DNA of 64,000 nucleotides from Calidifontibacter indicus (GCF_003386865.1 NZ_QTUA01000001.1:434001-498000), one strand, 5' to 3'. Positions 34,292 through 42,796 are shown, counted from the stretch's first letter. Notes: a model not told the origin generated them from the sequence alone. Made by a program: numbers and translations.

Positions 34292-34447
34292 CTATCCAAC
34301 CTTCAAAGAGCTGCATCCGCTTTGCATCCACGCGCCGATTGATTGGACGGCAGCTATGTCAGGCTTCCCGTAGGACACTCGCACCGCAGGGTCCTGCTTG
34401 ATCGAGTCGAGAAGGCTCGCGCCGACCACTGTTAATCGTTTGAACAC
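34292..34447 (-). CDS. small unknown protein (51 aa) upstream of the lipoprotein
   Basis: A GTG-initiated frame of 51 codons begins at 34447, with AGGGGG four bases upstream. It ends with TAG two bases before the lipoprotein ATG. The protein reads FKRLTVVGASLLDSIKQDP and then SYGKPDIAAVQSIGAWMQSG, an ordinary mix of residues. Position, ribosome site and tight spacing argue for a real gene coupled to the lipoprotein. Function unknown; it might instead be the tail of a longer decayed gene. Confidence 0.5.
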   Translation of the reverse strand: MFKRLTVVGASLLDSIKQDPAVRVSYGKPDIAAVQSIGAWMQSGCSSLKVG

Positions 34448-34916
34448 TTGTCCCCCTGAAGTACCGTGAAGGGTGTGTGCTGATTAAAGTACTCGCCTGT
34501 CGGATGAGGTGGAAGACCGTAAGCTCAGATTGTGAAGCCGCACGCATCCTGCGTCTTACCTTCGGCGCGTCCGTGGGTGTCGATCTTCGTCCGACGGCGC
34601 GGCTGGGGTTGACCCCGTCTGGTGGACATCGGTTACGCGGCTTGAGTAGCCGATACTTCTCCTTCTCCTCTTCCGAGAGACGACCACAAAGAAAGGAAGT
34701 CCATCCGACCGCCTTCGAACAAGAGACCGATCCCGAAGGGAAGAGCAGCAGTGGCGGATTCGGTTCGGAACAGGATGCGGGCCGCCGTCAAGTTCCTCGC
34801 TCGCGTGGACCTCCACGTCGGAACTCCCTAGAACGACCGGGTGCCACCATTGTTGCCATAAGAGCACATGACTCAACAAGGACCACGTTGAATGCACCGC
34901 GGGTACTCGATGACGG
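34448..34916. other. gene-poor stretch between accessory patch and cobK
   Basis: About 470 bases hold no frame I can support. A plus-strand frame through 34477-34900 and a minus-strand frame across 34556-34916 have low-complexity Arg/Ser-rich translations and no ribosome sites. Composition is intermediate between the patch and the core. It may contain decayed coding sequence. A TTTAAT about 40 bases above the 51-aa gene could be its -10 box. Confidence 0.5.
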
Positions 34917-35675
34917 TCAGTCCGTGGCTGAGCGTCCGGCGACGATGCGCGCGAGCACGGCCTCGACGCTCGGCTCCTCGACCAGCCCCGACGGCACGTC
35001 CGGGCGGCGGACGACGACCACCCGCACGCCGAGTTCGCGGGCCGCGGTGAGTTTGGCGGCGGTGTAGGCACCGCCGGAGTCCTTGCTGAGCAGCACGCCG
35101 ATGTTGTTGCGCTGCAAGAGTTCTCGCTCTGAGTCGAGCGTGTAGGGGCCACGGTCGAGCACCACCGTCCATGCCGGCGGCGCGTCGTCGAGCGGCTCGA
35201 CCACCCGCACCAGCACCGGCATTTCACGCCAGGCGGCGTAGTGCGGCAAGGTCTGCCGACCGGTGCTGAGGAACGGCACGCCGCCCCTATGCCGCAGGTG
35301 GTTTTCTGCTGCCTGCAAGGCCCGCTGGTGGTCGTCGACCCACGTCCATGAGTCGGCTTCAGGGTGGTGCGCCCACCCGGGCCGCGCCAACCGCACCGCC
35401 GGCACGCCCGCGAGACGCGACGCCTGCGCCGCATTGGCCGTCATCGCCGTGGCGTAGGGATGGGTGGCGTCGACGAGCAACTCGATCTGCTCGCTCTGCA
35501 GGTAACGGGCGAGCCCCTCGGCCCCGCCGAACCCGCCCGAACGCACTGGTCCCGCCGGCAGGCGCGGGTGCTGGACGCGTCCGGCGAGCGAGGAGATCAG
35601 CGGCACACCGGCGGCCACCAGGCCGTCGGCGAGCGCCCTCGCCTCGGCCGTCCCGCCGAGAATCAGCACTGTCAC
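34917..35675 (-). CDS. cobK: precorrin-6A reductase CobK
   Basis: This 252-aa NADPH-dependent enzyme reduces precorrin-6A to dihydro-precorrin-6. Motifs are VLILGGTAEARALADGL at residues 3-19, LVDATHPYATAMTANA near 66, FLSTGRQTLPHYA near 138 and VLLSKDSGGAYTAAKLTAARELGV, running from about 193 to 216. It completes the aerobic pathway but sits 3.6 kb from the other genes, beyond a lower-GC accessory patch, and on the opposite strand from cbiB. No riboswitch is seen upstream of it. Confidence 0.95.
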   Translation of the reverse strand: MTVLILGGTAEARALADGLVAAGVPLISSLAGRVQHPRLPAGPVRSGGFGGAEGLARYLQSEQIELLVDATHPYATAMTANAAQASRLAGVPAVRLARPGWAHHPEADSWTWVDDHQRALQAAENHLRHRGGVPFLSTGRQTLPHYAAWREMPVLVRVVEPLDDAPPAWTVVLDRGPYTLDSERELLQRNNIGVLLSKDSGGAYTAAKLTAARELGVRVVVVRRPDVPSGLVEEPSVEAVLARIVAGRSATD

Positions 35676-35727
35676 GGTGACAGTTCTACCGGTCGGTGCG
35701 CAGCGCCGTGCGAGCGCACCGGCCCGG

Positions 35728-37155
35728 CTACTGCCGGGCGCTCAGCGATGCGTCCTGGATCCGCTCGAACGGATGCGCCTGCTCCACCTGCAGTGCGAGC
35801 TCGAGAAGCAACCGCTCGGCGCCGTGAGTGGCCGAGAGCATCGCGCCCACCGGCAGCCCTTGGTCGTCGAGGCCGGCCGGCACCGAGATGGCCGGGCTGC
35901 CGGTCGCGTTGGCCAGCGGGGTGAATCCGACGAGGTCGAGCAGTCGGTCGAAGTGCACGGACGGGTCGACCTCCGGGCCGAGATAACCGAGCTGCGGCGT
36001 GGTGCCCGACAGCACCGGCGTCAGCACCACGTCGGGGCCGCGGCGGAACGCCACTCGGCTGCCGATGCTCGACGCCGCGAGCCGCGGCAGATAGACCGGT
36101 GCCTTCGCCAGCGACGCCTTGCCGCGCCGGGCGAGTTCGTGGGTCAGCGGCTCGAGCCTGCTCGCGTCGAAGCCCTTGCCGAACATCCGCTCGCCCTGGG
36201 TCGACCCCATGTAGGCAAGGAAACCCCAGTAGTCGGAGAAGTCGTCGACGAAGAAGCGCGGCACCGGCGCTTCGTAGGGCATCACGTCGTGGCCCAGCGC
36301 CTCCAGCCGGGCGGCGAACTGCTCGATCACCCGGCGCACCTGAGGGTCGGTGGGTTTGCCCACCGGCGAATCGACCATCAGCCCGATCCGCAGCGTGCGC
36401 TCGACCGGGCGGTCGACCAACCCCATCGCGGGCAGGGTGCGGTTGCGATTCACCTTCTCGGCCTCGGCGTAGAAGGTCGCGACATCACGCGCCGAGCGGG
36501 CGAGCACGGAGTCGGCCACGATGCGCACCGGCATCCTGGCCGAGTCGCCGGCCCGCAACCGTCCGCGGGTGGGCTTGAGGCCGACCAGCCCGCAGATCGA
36601 TGCCGGGATGCGAATCGATCCGCCGCCGTCGTTGCCGTGGGCGATCGGCACGACCCCGGCGGCAACCAAAGCGGCCGATCCACCGGACGATCCGCCGGCC
36701 GAGTAGGCGGTGTTCCACGGATTGCGCGTGGTGAAGGTGCGCGACTCGGTGGAGCAGGTCCAGCCGAACTCCGGCATGTTCGTGGTGGCGATCGGGATGA
36801 GGCCGGTGGCGAGGAACTGGGAGGCCACCGGTCCGTTCTTCGCCTTCGGCGTGGTCGGGAAGGCCTGCGATCCCTCGGTCATCGGCAGGCCGCCGACCGG
36901 GATGTTGTCCTTGAACGCCGACGGCACGCCCGCGAGCCCACCGCGGCGGACGGCGCCGGCTCGGCGACGCGCGCGATCGAAGTCGTCGCGGCGGATCGCC
37001 TCGAGTTGCGGGTCGACACCTACGAGTCGGGCGATCGCGGCGTCGACTGCCTCGGCGGCGCTGAACTCGCCGGCCGCGATGCCCTGGGCCACCCCGACGG
37101 CGTCTTGATCGGCCAGGACGTCATCGGTGAACGCGTGGATCGGGCTGCTCGTCAT
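35728..37155 (-). CDS. amidase signature family hydrolase
   Basis: This 475-aa enzyme hydrolyses an amide using the Ser-cisSer-Lys triad. The lysine is in [14 protein letters not shown] near residue 83, the cis-serine and nucleophile region is [17 protein letters not shown] near 152-168, followed by [14 protein letters not shown] near 173-186. These match the amidase signature. Length fits stand-alone amidases such as 6-aminohexanoate-cyclic-dimer hydrolase. The natural substrate is unknown. It is divergent from metQ. Confidence 0.9.
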   Translation of the reverse strand: MTSSPIHAFTDDVLADQDAVGVAQGIAAGEFSAAEAVDAAIARLVGVDPQLEAIRRDDFDRARRRAGAVRRGGLAGVPSAFKDNIPVGGLPMTEGSQAFPTTPKAKNGPVASQFLATGLIPIATTNMPEFGWTCSTESRTFTTRNPWNTAYSAGGSSGGSAALVAAGVVPIAHGNDGGGSIRIPASICGLVGLKPTRGRLRAGDSARMPVRIVADSVLARSARDVATFYAEAEKVNRNRTLPAMGLVDRPVERTLRIGLMVDSPVGKPTDPQVRRVIEQFAARLEALGHDVMPYEAPVPRFFVDDFSDYWGFLAYMGSTQGERMFGKGFDASRLEPLTHELARRGKASLAKAPVYLPRLAASSIGSRVAFRRGPDVVLTPVLSGTTPQLGYLGPEVDPSVHFDRLLDLVGFTPLANATGSPAISVPAGLDDQGLPVGAMLSATHGAERLLLELALQVEQAHPFERIQDASLSARQ

Positions 37156-37286
37156 GCCTACCTACTATGCAGTAACAAGTCGCCTCGGGTGTCTCTCGGC
37201 GGGCGCCTGATCAGGCCGTCCCGAGCCGCGGCGCGCGGGTCCCGGCACTCACGACCGGCTCGACTTGACCGACCCTGGATACATCC

Positions 37287-37301
37287 CTAACTTTCAGTTA
37301 G
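37287..37301. promoter_or_regulatory. inverted repeat upstream of metQNI, likely operator
   Basis: CTAACT-TTC-AGTTAG is a perfect 6-bp inverted repeat in an AT-rich island 50-64 bases before the metQ GTG. A further TTAGTT overlaps its right arm and TTATCC lies 16 bases after it, so it may overlap a promoter. No SAM riboswitch was recognised in the 195-base divergent gap. The regulator is not identified. Confidence 0.45.
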
Positions 37302-37350
37302 TTAGTCCATAGCTTTTTGTTATCCAGGTCACGTCCGAAGAGGTGCAGCC

Positions 37351-38292
37351 GTGCCGACCGCGCAGAACATCCCCCCGCTCCCGCCGTACCCCGGCCATGA
37401 TCGCGGCAAATGGCTCGGCCTCATCGCGGGCGCGGCGGTGGTGTCACTGGCCGCCGGTTTCGGCATCGGCCGGGCGACTGCGGGCGACGACGCCGGCGGC
37501 GCGAAGCTGACCATCGTGAAGGTCGGCACCACCGAGGCCGGCAGTGACGTCTGGCCGGTGCTCGAGCGTCTGGGCAAGGAGCAGGGCCTCGACATCCAGC
37601 CCGTGAGCTTCAGCGACTACACGCAGGCCAACCCGGCGCTCGCCCAGGGGCAGACCGACCTCAACCTGTTCCAGCACCTGCAGTTCCTCGCCGGCTACAA
37701 CGTCGAGGCGAAGCAGACCCTCACCCCCATCGGTTCGACCGTCGTGGTGCCACTTCCCCTGTACTCCAAGAAGCACAAGTCACTGAGCCAGATCCCGGAC
37801 GGCGGCAAGATCACCGTGCCGAACGACGCCACCAACCAGGCCCGCGCGCTGCTGGTGCTGCAGGCCGCCGGACTCATCAAGCTCAAGGACGGCGGCAACG
37901 CCCTCTCAACGCCCGCCGACATCGACAAGGCCGCCTCGAAGGTCACCGTCGTGCCGGTCGACGCCGCGCAGACCGTGGCCTCGCTCCCGTCGGTCGACGG
38001 CGCGATCGTCAACAACAACTTCGCCCTCGACGCCAACCTCGACCCGAAGTCGGCTCTCTTCCAGGACGACCCGAAGTCGAAGACCGCCGAGCCCTACATC
38101 AACGTCTTCGTCGCCCGCGCCGCCGACAAGAACAACGCGACCTACCAGAAGGTCGTGAAGCTCTGGCATTCGCCCGAGGTGGTCGCAGCCGAGCAGAAGG
38201 AGACCAAGAACACCGCGGTAATCGTCGACCGTCCGGCGGCGCAGCTCGAGCAGATCCTCGCGCGCCTGCAGAAGGACATCGCGGCGAAATGA
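37351..38292 (+). CDS. metQ: MetQ-type substrate-binding protein with N-terminal membrane anchor
   Basis: This 313-aa NlpA-family protein should bind methionine or a relative for the metNI transporter. Family blocks are KVGTTEAGSDVWPVLE near residue 57, LNLFQHLQFLAGYN near 102 and KITVPNDATNQARALLVLQAAGLIKL, spanning about 150-175. Residues 22-44 are a membrane helix (LGLIAGAAVVSLAAGFGIG) and no lipobox cysteine is present. The protein is therefore held by the helix, or cleaved, rather than lipidated. GTG start with GAGGTG just upstream. Its stop overlaps the metN ATG. Confidence 0.88.
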   Translation: MPTAQNIPPLPPYPGHDRGKWLGLIAGAAVVSLAAGFGIGRATAGDDAGGAKLTIVKVGTTEAGSDVWPVLERLGKEQGLDIQPVSFSDYTQANPALAQGQTDLNLFQHLQFLAGYNVEAKQTLTPIGSTVVVPLPLYSKKHKSLSQIPDGGKITVPNDATNQARALLVLQAAGLIKLKDGGNALSTPADIDKAASKVTVVPVDAAQTVASLPSVDGAIVNNNFALDANLDPKSALFQDDPKSKTAEPYINVFVARAADKNNATYQKVVKLWHSPEVVAAEQKETKNTAVIVDRPAAQLEQILARLQKDIAAK

Positions 38293-39311
38293 GCGACCCG
38301 ATCATCCGCTTCGACAAGGTCGGCAAGACCTTCCGCCGCGGCAAGACCGAAATTCACGCACTCGACGACATCAGCCTCGACATCGAGCCCGGCGAGATCT
38401 TCGCGTTCATCGGGTTCTCGGGCGCCGGCAAGTCGACCCTCGTCCGCCTGATCAACGGACTCGAGGCACCGACCGAGGGCACGGTCACCGTGCACGGGCA
38501 CGTGCTGAACGACCTGCCCGCCAAGAAGATCCGTGAACTGCGCGGCGACATCGGCATGGTGTTCCAGCAATTCAACCTGCTGCAGTCGCGCACCGTCTAC
38601 GGCAACGTCGCCTACCCGCTGGAGCTCGCCGGCTGGAGCAAGCGCGACATCTACGACCGCATCACCGAGTTGCTGCATTTCGTCGGACTCACCGAGCGTG
38701 CCTGGGCCTACCCGGAGGAGCTGTCGGGCGGCCAGAAGCAGCGGGTCGGCATCGCCCGAGCGCTCGCGACGCGTCCGTCGATCCTCCTTGCCGACGAGGC
38801 CACCAGCGCCCTCGACCCCGACACCACGCGCGACGTGCTCGCGCTGCTGCGCAAGGCCAACGACGAACTCGGCACCACCGTCGTGGTCATCACCCACGAG
38901 ATGGACGTCGTGCGCTCGCTGGCCGATCGCGTGGCGGTGCTCGACGCCGGACGCCTGGTCGAGCACGGCACCGTCCGCGACATCTTCACCGCACCCGAGG
39001 CCGACGCGACGCGCCGCATCGTCGGCGCGACCCTCGACATCGAGCCCGACCCGGAGCAGGCCGAGCAGCTCGAAGCCGCACACACCGGCCGCATCGTCAC
39101 CGTCACGGCCAACCCGGGCGAGAACCTCGGGGTCGTGCTCGGCAACGTCGGCCGGACGGGGGTCGGCCTGGAGTTCGTGCACGGCGGAGTCACCCGGATC
39201 AAGGACGACGACCTCACGACCTTCACCCTCAACCTCACCGGGCCAACCGATGCCGTCGACGGCGTCGTGGCCGAACTCGCACAGATCGCCACCGTGAAGG
39301 AGGTCGCCTGA
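38289..39311 (+). CDS. metN: methionine ABC transporter ATPase MetN
   Basis: This 340-aa ATPase powers the MetI permease. It has Walker A FIGFSGAGKSTLVRL near residue 38, the Q-loop VFQQFNLLQSRTV near 87, LSGGQKQRVGIARALATRPSI near 142 and Walker B LLADEATSALDPDT near 165. Residues about 265-340 are the C-terminal NIL domain that binds methionine and inhibits the transporter. ATG overlaps the metQ stop; its own stop shares a base with the metI ATG. Confidence 0.93.
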   Translation: MSDPIIRFDKVGKTFRRGKTEIHALDDISLDIEPGEIFAFIGFSGAGKSTLVRLINGLEAPTEGTVTVHGHVLNDLPAKKIRELRGDIGMVFQQFNLLQSRTVYGNVAYPLELAGWSKRDIYDRITELLHFVGLTERAWAYPEELSGGQKQRVGIARALATRPSILLADEATSALDPDTTRDVLALLRKANDELGTTVVVITHEMDVVRSLADRVAVLDAGRLVEHGTVRDIFTAPEADATRRIVGATLDIEPDPEQAEQLEAAHTGRIVTVTANPGENLGVVLGNVGRTGVGLEFVHGGVTRIKDDDLTTFTLNLTGPTDAVDGVVAELAQIATVKEVA

Positions 39312-39979
39312 TGGGACGCGACACCGACTGGGGAGTGCTCTCCCCGATCCTGCAGGAATCGATCTGGCAGACCCTGCTCATGGCGTCGGTCACGCTGGTG
39401 GTGGGCGGCGCACTCGGGCTCGTGCTCGGCGTGCTGCTGCACACCACACGTCCCGGTGGCATCACCGCCAACCGTCCGGTGCACACGATCCTCAACGTGC
39501 TGGTCAACATCGTGCGGCCGATCCCGTTCATCATCTTCATCACCGCGGTCGGTCCGCTGACGCTGAAGGTGATGGGCACGACGGTCGGCACCCGCGCCGT
39601 GCTCTTCCCGTTGGCGCTCGCCGCCACCTTCGGTATCAGCCGCATCGTCGAACAGAACCTCGTGTCGGTCGACCCCGGCGTCATCGAGGCCGCGCAGGCC
39701 ATGGGCGCATCTCCCTGGCGCATCATCCGGACGGTGCTGGTGCCGGAGGCGCTCGGCCCGCTGGTGCTCGGTTACACCTTCGCCCTCGTCGCGGTGGTCG
39801 ACATGACCGCCATCGCCGGTGCGATCGGTGGCGGTGGGCTCGGCCAGTTCGCGATCACGTACGGCTACCAGCGGTTCAACTGGACCGTCACCGGCGTCGC
39901 CGTGGTGATCATCATCGTGATCGTGCAGCTCGCGCAGTTCACCGGCAACGCGCTGTCGCGCAGGATCATGCGCCGCTGA
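39311..39979 (+). CDS. metI: methionine ABC transporter permease MetI
   Basis: This 222-aa permease has five or so membrane helices, and the EAA cytoplasmic loop is VIEAAQAMGASPWRIIRTVLVPEA near residues 127-150, with TAIAGAIGGGGLGQFAITYGYQRF after it, as in MetI proteins. It completes the metQNI operon. A 34-bp perfect hairpin begins 13 bases after its stop. Confidence 0.93.
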   Translation: MGRDTDWGVLSPILQESIWQTLLMASVTLVVGGALGLVLGVLLHTTRPGGITANRPVHTILNVLVNIVRPIPFIIFITAVGPLTLKVMGTTVGTRAVLFPLALAATFGISRIVEQNLVSVDPGVIEAAQAMGASPWRIIRTVLVPEALGPLVLGYTFALVAVVDMTAIAGAIGGGGLGQFAITYGYQRFNWTVTGVAVVIIIVIVQLAQFTGNALSRRIMRR

Positions 39980-39992
39980 CCGCCCGCACCTC

Positions 39993-40066
39993 CCGCGGAC
40001 GCTGCAGCAACTGACAGACGCTGCTGATGCAACAGCAGCGTCTGTCAGTTGCTGCAGCGTCCGCGG
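39993..40066. terminator. perfect 34-bp stem, 6-base loop, between convergent genes
   Basis: Positions 39993-40026 are an exact reverse complement of 40033-40066, with the loop ATGCAA (40027-40032). It sits between the metI stop and the stop of the phosphoribosyltransferase-like gene. A bidirectional terminator is the obvious role, although no T-run follows on either side. The stem is much longer than usual terminators (often 7-15 bp). Confidence 0.8.
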
Positions 40067-40103
40067 TGGGTGGTCGCTGGTTGTCGCCGCCGAAGGGGGC
40101 GTG

Positions 40104-40943
40104 TCAGGCGGTCGCCGCCGCCCGGTCGAGCCGGGCCGACACCAATCGCAGCCGGCGCAAACCGGTGGCGTACGCGGGCACGTGCGCCAGACCGTCACGC
40201 TCGGCGGCGTCGAGCAGCCACGCGCGCACCGACACCGGCACCCCGCGAAGGAACGCCTCCTGCTCGTGCGCCGACGACGACACGATGCGCTTGGCGAGTC
40301 GGGCGTTCGGCACGAATCGGGGCGAGTCGGCGATCGCGAGCAGGTCGGCCACGCTCGAAGCGGCCACCTCGTTGAGGTCGGACTCCAAGGTGGGGCGCCC
40401 GGCCGCCGCATGGGCATCGATCACGTAGAGATGGTCGATCCAGGAGGCGCCCGCCTCGTTCAGGCATCCGTCCATCGCGAGTTCGTGGGTGCCGGTGACG
40501 CGGATGTCGTCGAGCGCGACGACTCGGGCTCCGGCCACGTCGATGCGCGGGTCGACGTGCATCGATTTCGCGCCCACGGCCTGCGCGCGAGCTTCGAGAT
40601 CCATCGCCGCATAGTCGCCGGGGCTGACCCCGAGGCGATGCACCCGCAACGGCTGCAACTGCACGGACGGCGCAAGCGAGCGCATCCGGGCGACGAACGG
40701 TGCCACCAACGAACGTGCCGCCGGCGGCACCGCGCCGTAACCGGACGACGTGACGAAGATGCGCTCGCCCGGTCGGGGGTCGACGATCTCGTTGAACCGA
40801 TCAGCCAACGCCCGGCCGAAGGTCATCGAGACCTGACCGTCGCCGTACTTGAACCGGCTGTAATTGGCCGCGGGCACAAGTCCGTCGGTTGGCAGGCCGC
40901 AGGCGTCGGCGGCGAGGGTGTGGAGAGCGATGCGGTCAAACAT
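40104..40943 (-). CDS. phosphoribosyltransferase-like protein of the Ter cluster (1)
   Basis: This 279-aa protein has a PRPP-binding loop ARVVALDDIRVTGTHE near residues 137-152, i.e. two acidic residues followed by RVTGT. An earlier phosphate-site-like stretch IFVTSSGYGAVPPAA lies near 62. The plan fits the type I phosphoribosyltransferase fold. Such proteins form a nucleotide-related biosynthetic module in Ter stress clusters described from comparative genomics. It overlaps the second such gene by eight bases. Substrate unknown. Confidence 0.75.
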   Translation of the reverse strand: MFDRIALHTLAADACGLPTDGLVPAANYSRFKYGDGQVSMTFGRALADRFNEIVDPRPGERIFVTSSGYGAVPPAARSLVAPFVARMRSLAPSVQLQPLRVHRLGVSPGDYAAMDLEARAQAVGAKSMHVDPRIDVAGARVVALDDIRVTGTHELAMDGCLNEAGASWIDHLYVIDAHAAAGRPTLESDLNEVAASSVADLLAIADSPRFVPNARLAKRIVSSSAHEQEAFLRGVPVSVRAWLLDAAERDGLAHVPAYATGLRRLRLVSARLDRAAATA

Positions 40944-41814
40944 GGGCGCCCCGTTCCTGCGGGGTTTCGACTCGGGCTGTTTCCTCGCCCCGCTCGACCA
41001 GCGAGGACAGCGTCGCCATTCCCTCGGGGTAGCCCGCCATGAACTGCTCGCCGGTGGCGACCGCGCCGTCGTACATCTCCTGCACGAGCTCCGGCGGCAC
41101 CTGCGCCACGAACTGCGGCAACTCCGGCGACGCGAGCGCGCGCTTCAGAAAGCGGATGGTGAGGCGGAAACGTCCGGCTCGCGCGGCGGGCACGAGCTGC
41201 AGGATCGAGATGATCGCCGCGTGGTTGAGCGCCGACTCGACGTGCGGCGAGGCGGCGAGGTCGGGTTCGCAGACAGCGAGGTAGCCGGTGACAAGCGTCT
41301 TCGGACGAGCGGCCTCCAGGGCGGCGAGCACGGTGCGTTCGGCCAGACCCGTGACCCGGACGTCGTCGATCACGACGCAGTTGGTGCCGTCGATCGGCTC
41401 GGCGAGTTCGAACCCGATCCGGGCGAGTTCGGCCTCGCGTTCGGCCTGGGTGGAGGCCGCGTAGTCGGTGTGGGTCACGGAGTCCTTGAACACCTGCACG
41501 ATGCGTCCGGCTGACAGCCCGCGCGCGGCGCGGTCGGCGTTCAACCGCTGCAGCACGACGTCGGCGAGGAACCAGCACGACGGCCGCACGGCGAGGTAGG
41601 CCACTGGCAGCGTGGGCTCGGCCTCGTCGGTGACCAGGTAGGGGCACTGCTCGATGAGTGCCTCGGCGAGTTGGTTGCCGAGTGCGTCGACGGCGTCGGC
41701 GTCGCCGTGCTTCATCCGCGAGTAGGTGTGGGTGTCGAAGAGTTCGCCGTCGACGGTGCGAACGGCGTCGACCGGGCCCTGCAGCCGTGCGGTCGTCACG
41801 CAGGTCGAGCTCAT
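40936..41814 (-). CDS. phosphoribosyltransferase-like protein of the Ter cluster (2)
   Basis: This 292-aa protein also has a PRPP-type loop, NCVVIDDVRVTGLAE near residues 145-159. DTHTYSRMKHGD near 27 resembles the YSRFKYGD of its neighbour, so the two are probably related paralogues acting as a pair. The ATG at 41814 is chosen because GGGAGGGGG lies a few bases upstream. In-frame codons beyond it read as basic filler. Likely part of the same nucleotide-like metabolite pathway as the adjacent HAD phosphatase. Confidence 0.75.
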   Translation of the reverse strand: MSSTCVTTARLQGPVDAVRTVDGELFDTHTYSRMKHGDADAVDALGNQLAEALIEQCPYLVTDEAEPTLPVAYLAVRPSCWFLADVVLQRLNADRAARGLSAGRIVQVFKDSVTHTDYAASTQAEREAELARIGFELAEPIDGTNCVVIDDVRVTGLAERTVLAALEAARPKTLVTGYLAVCEPDLAASPHVESALNHAAIISILQLVPAARAGRFRLTIRFLKRALASPELPQFVAQVPPELVQEMYDGAVATGEQFMAGYPEGMATLSSLVERGEETARVETPQERGAHV

Positions 41815-41858
41815 GATCGTCCCCCTCCCAAGGGCGTGCGTCGCCGCACGTGATCGGT

Positions 41859-42551
41859 TCACCCCCGACGCGCGTGTTCCAATGCGTCGACAGTGCTCTT
41901 ACCGTCCGGCCGGACCAGCGCCGTAGTCATTCCTGCGGCACGGGCCCCTTGCTCGTCGGCAACCGCGTTGTCACCGACGTGTACAACGCAGGATGACGCG
42001 ATCGGTTCCCCCGCGGTTCCCTCGACGAGTGTGATCGCGGTCTCGAAGATCCGCCGGTCGGGTTTGGCCCAGCCGACCTCGTTGGAGAAGACCATGCCGA
42101 CTTTCCCGTGAAACCCGGCCAGCGCGAGCAGGTCGCGCATCAGCACACCCGGCAGCATCCCGGTGTTGCTGGTCAAAACCACCGGACGGGTCTCGGCCAG
42201 TTCCGCGACCAGGTCGGGCAGCCGTTCGTCGAGCGGCAACGGGTGATGCGCGCGGGCCAACTCGGCCTGCGCGTGCATCAGCCGGTCGACGTCAGCGGGC
42301 GTGAGCGCGATGGCTGAACCGAGCGCCGCCAGGGTGAGCTCGACCCGCTCGGCGAACCCGACGTCCGTGCCGCGCCCCATGCTGATCTCGTCGGCCTCCC
42401 GGTCGCACTCGCGCATGACCCGGTTGAACTCGTCGGCCGCGACCTCGGGCGCGAGCACTGCACGCAGCATCTCGTTGCGGGCCGGTTTGAAGGCGGGGTC
42501 GCTGCGCAGCAAGGTGCCCCAAATATCGAGGCTGATGGCTTTGACGGTCAT
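41859..42551 (-). CDS. HAD-superfamily phosphatase of the Ter cluster
   Basis: This 230-aa HAD hydrolase has all four motifs: I, SLDIWGTLL at residues 7-15 (nucleophile Asp-9; the second Asp of the usual DxD is Gly); II, VVLTSNTGML near 124; III, GWAKPDRRIFE near 160; and IV, VVHVGDNAVADEQGA near 188. A cap domain lies between I and II. Replacement of DxD by DIWG is seen in many subfamily I HADs. A partial copy of its first codons lies 100 bases upstream. Confidence 0.85.
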   Translation of the reverse strand: MTVKAISLDIWGTLLRSDPAFKPARNEMLRAVLAPEVAADEFNRVMRECDREADEISMGRGTDVGFAERVELTLAALGSAIALTPADVDRLMHAQAELARAHHPLPLDERLPDLVAELAETRPVVLTSNTGMLPGVLMRDLLALAGFHGKVGMVFSNEVGWAKPDRRIFETAITLVEGTAGEPIASSCVVHVGDNAVADEQGARAAGMTTALVRPDGKSTVDALEHARRG

Positions 42552-42652
42552 GCTGAACCTCCTGCAGCACGGGGCCCCCGCGAAGTATCGGAGCGAGGCA
42601 CGAGCGGAGAACTTCGTGGGGTGTTGTCGAGGCTGATGGCCTTGACGTTCAT
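42548..42652 (-). pseudogene. duplicated start of the HAD gene (MNVKAISLD fragment)
   Basis: A 34-codon frame begins MNVKAISLD, nearly identical to the true HAD start MTVKAISLD. It then diverges into Pro/Ser/Arg-rich sequence and ends in the ATGA that opens the real gene. At DNA level 42627-42657 repeats 42526-42556 with few changes. It is best read as a remnant of a tandem duplication or of an excised gene between the two copies. Confidence 0.55.
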
Positions 42653-42682
42653 GCTCACCGATCTACGAAGCAACTCAAGAAG

Positions 42683-42722
42683 ATGAGCCTGCCGGGGTGG
42701 CTGACCACCCCGGCAGGCTCAT
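42683..42722 (-). terminator. 18-bp hairpin terminator after terD-1
   Basis: 42683-42700 pairs perfectly with 42705-42722 around the tetraloop CTGA. On the minus strand the stem is followed by TCTTCTTGAGTTGCTTC, which is moderately T-rich. It separates the first TerD gene from the HAD and phosphoribosyltransferase genes. Confidence 0.75.
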
Positions 42723-42796
42723 GGAGCCGGGACGCCTCGTGCTCGCAGCGACGAAGGAGCGGCGAGCACGAACGGCGAAGGAGGCTCCAGAATAAA

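Noticed and set aside
34477-35067. Plus-strand frame before and across the cobK end
   Set aside because: No ribosome site, Arg/Ser-rich translation and overlap with cobK.
37260-37350. SAM riboswitch or T-box before metQ
   Set aside because: No conserved aptamer core could be found in the short, partly AT-rich gap.
42683-42722. CRISPR or transposon end
   Set aside because: It is a single hairpin with no repeats or transposase; a terminator explains it.
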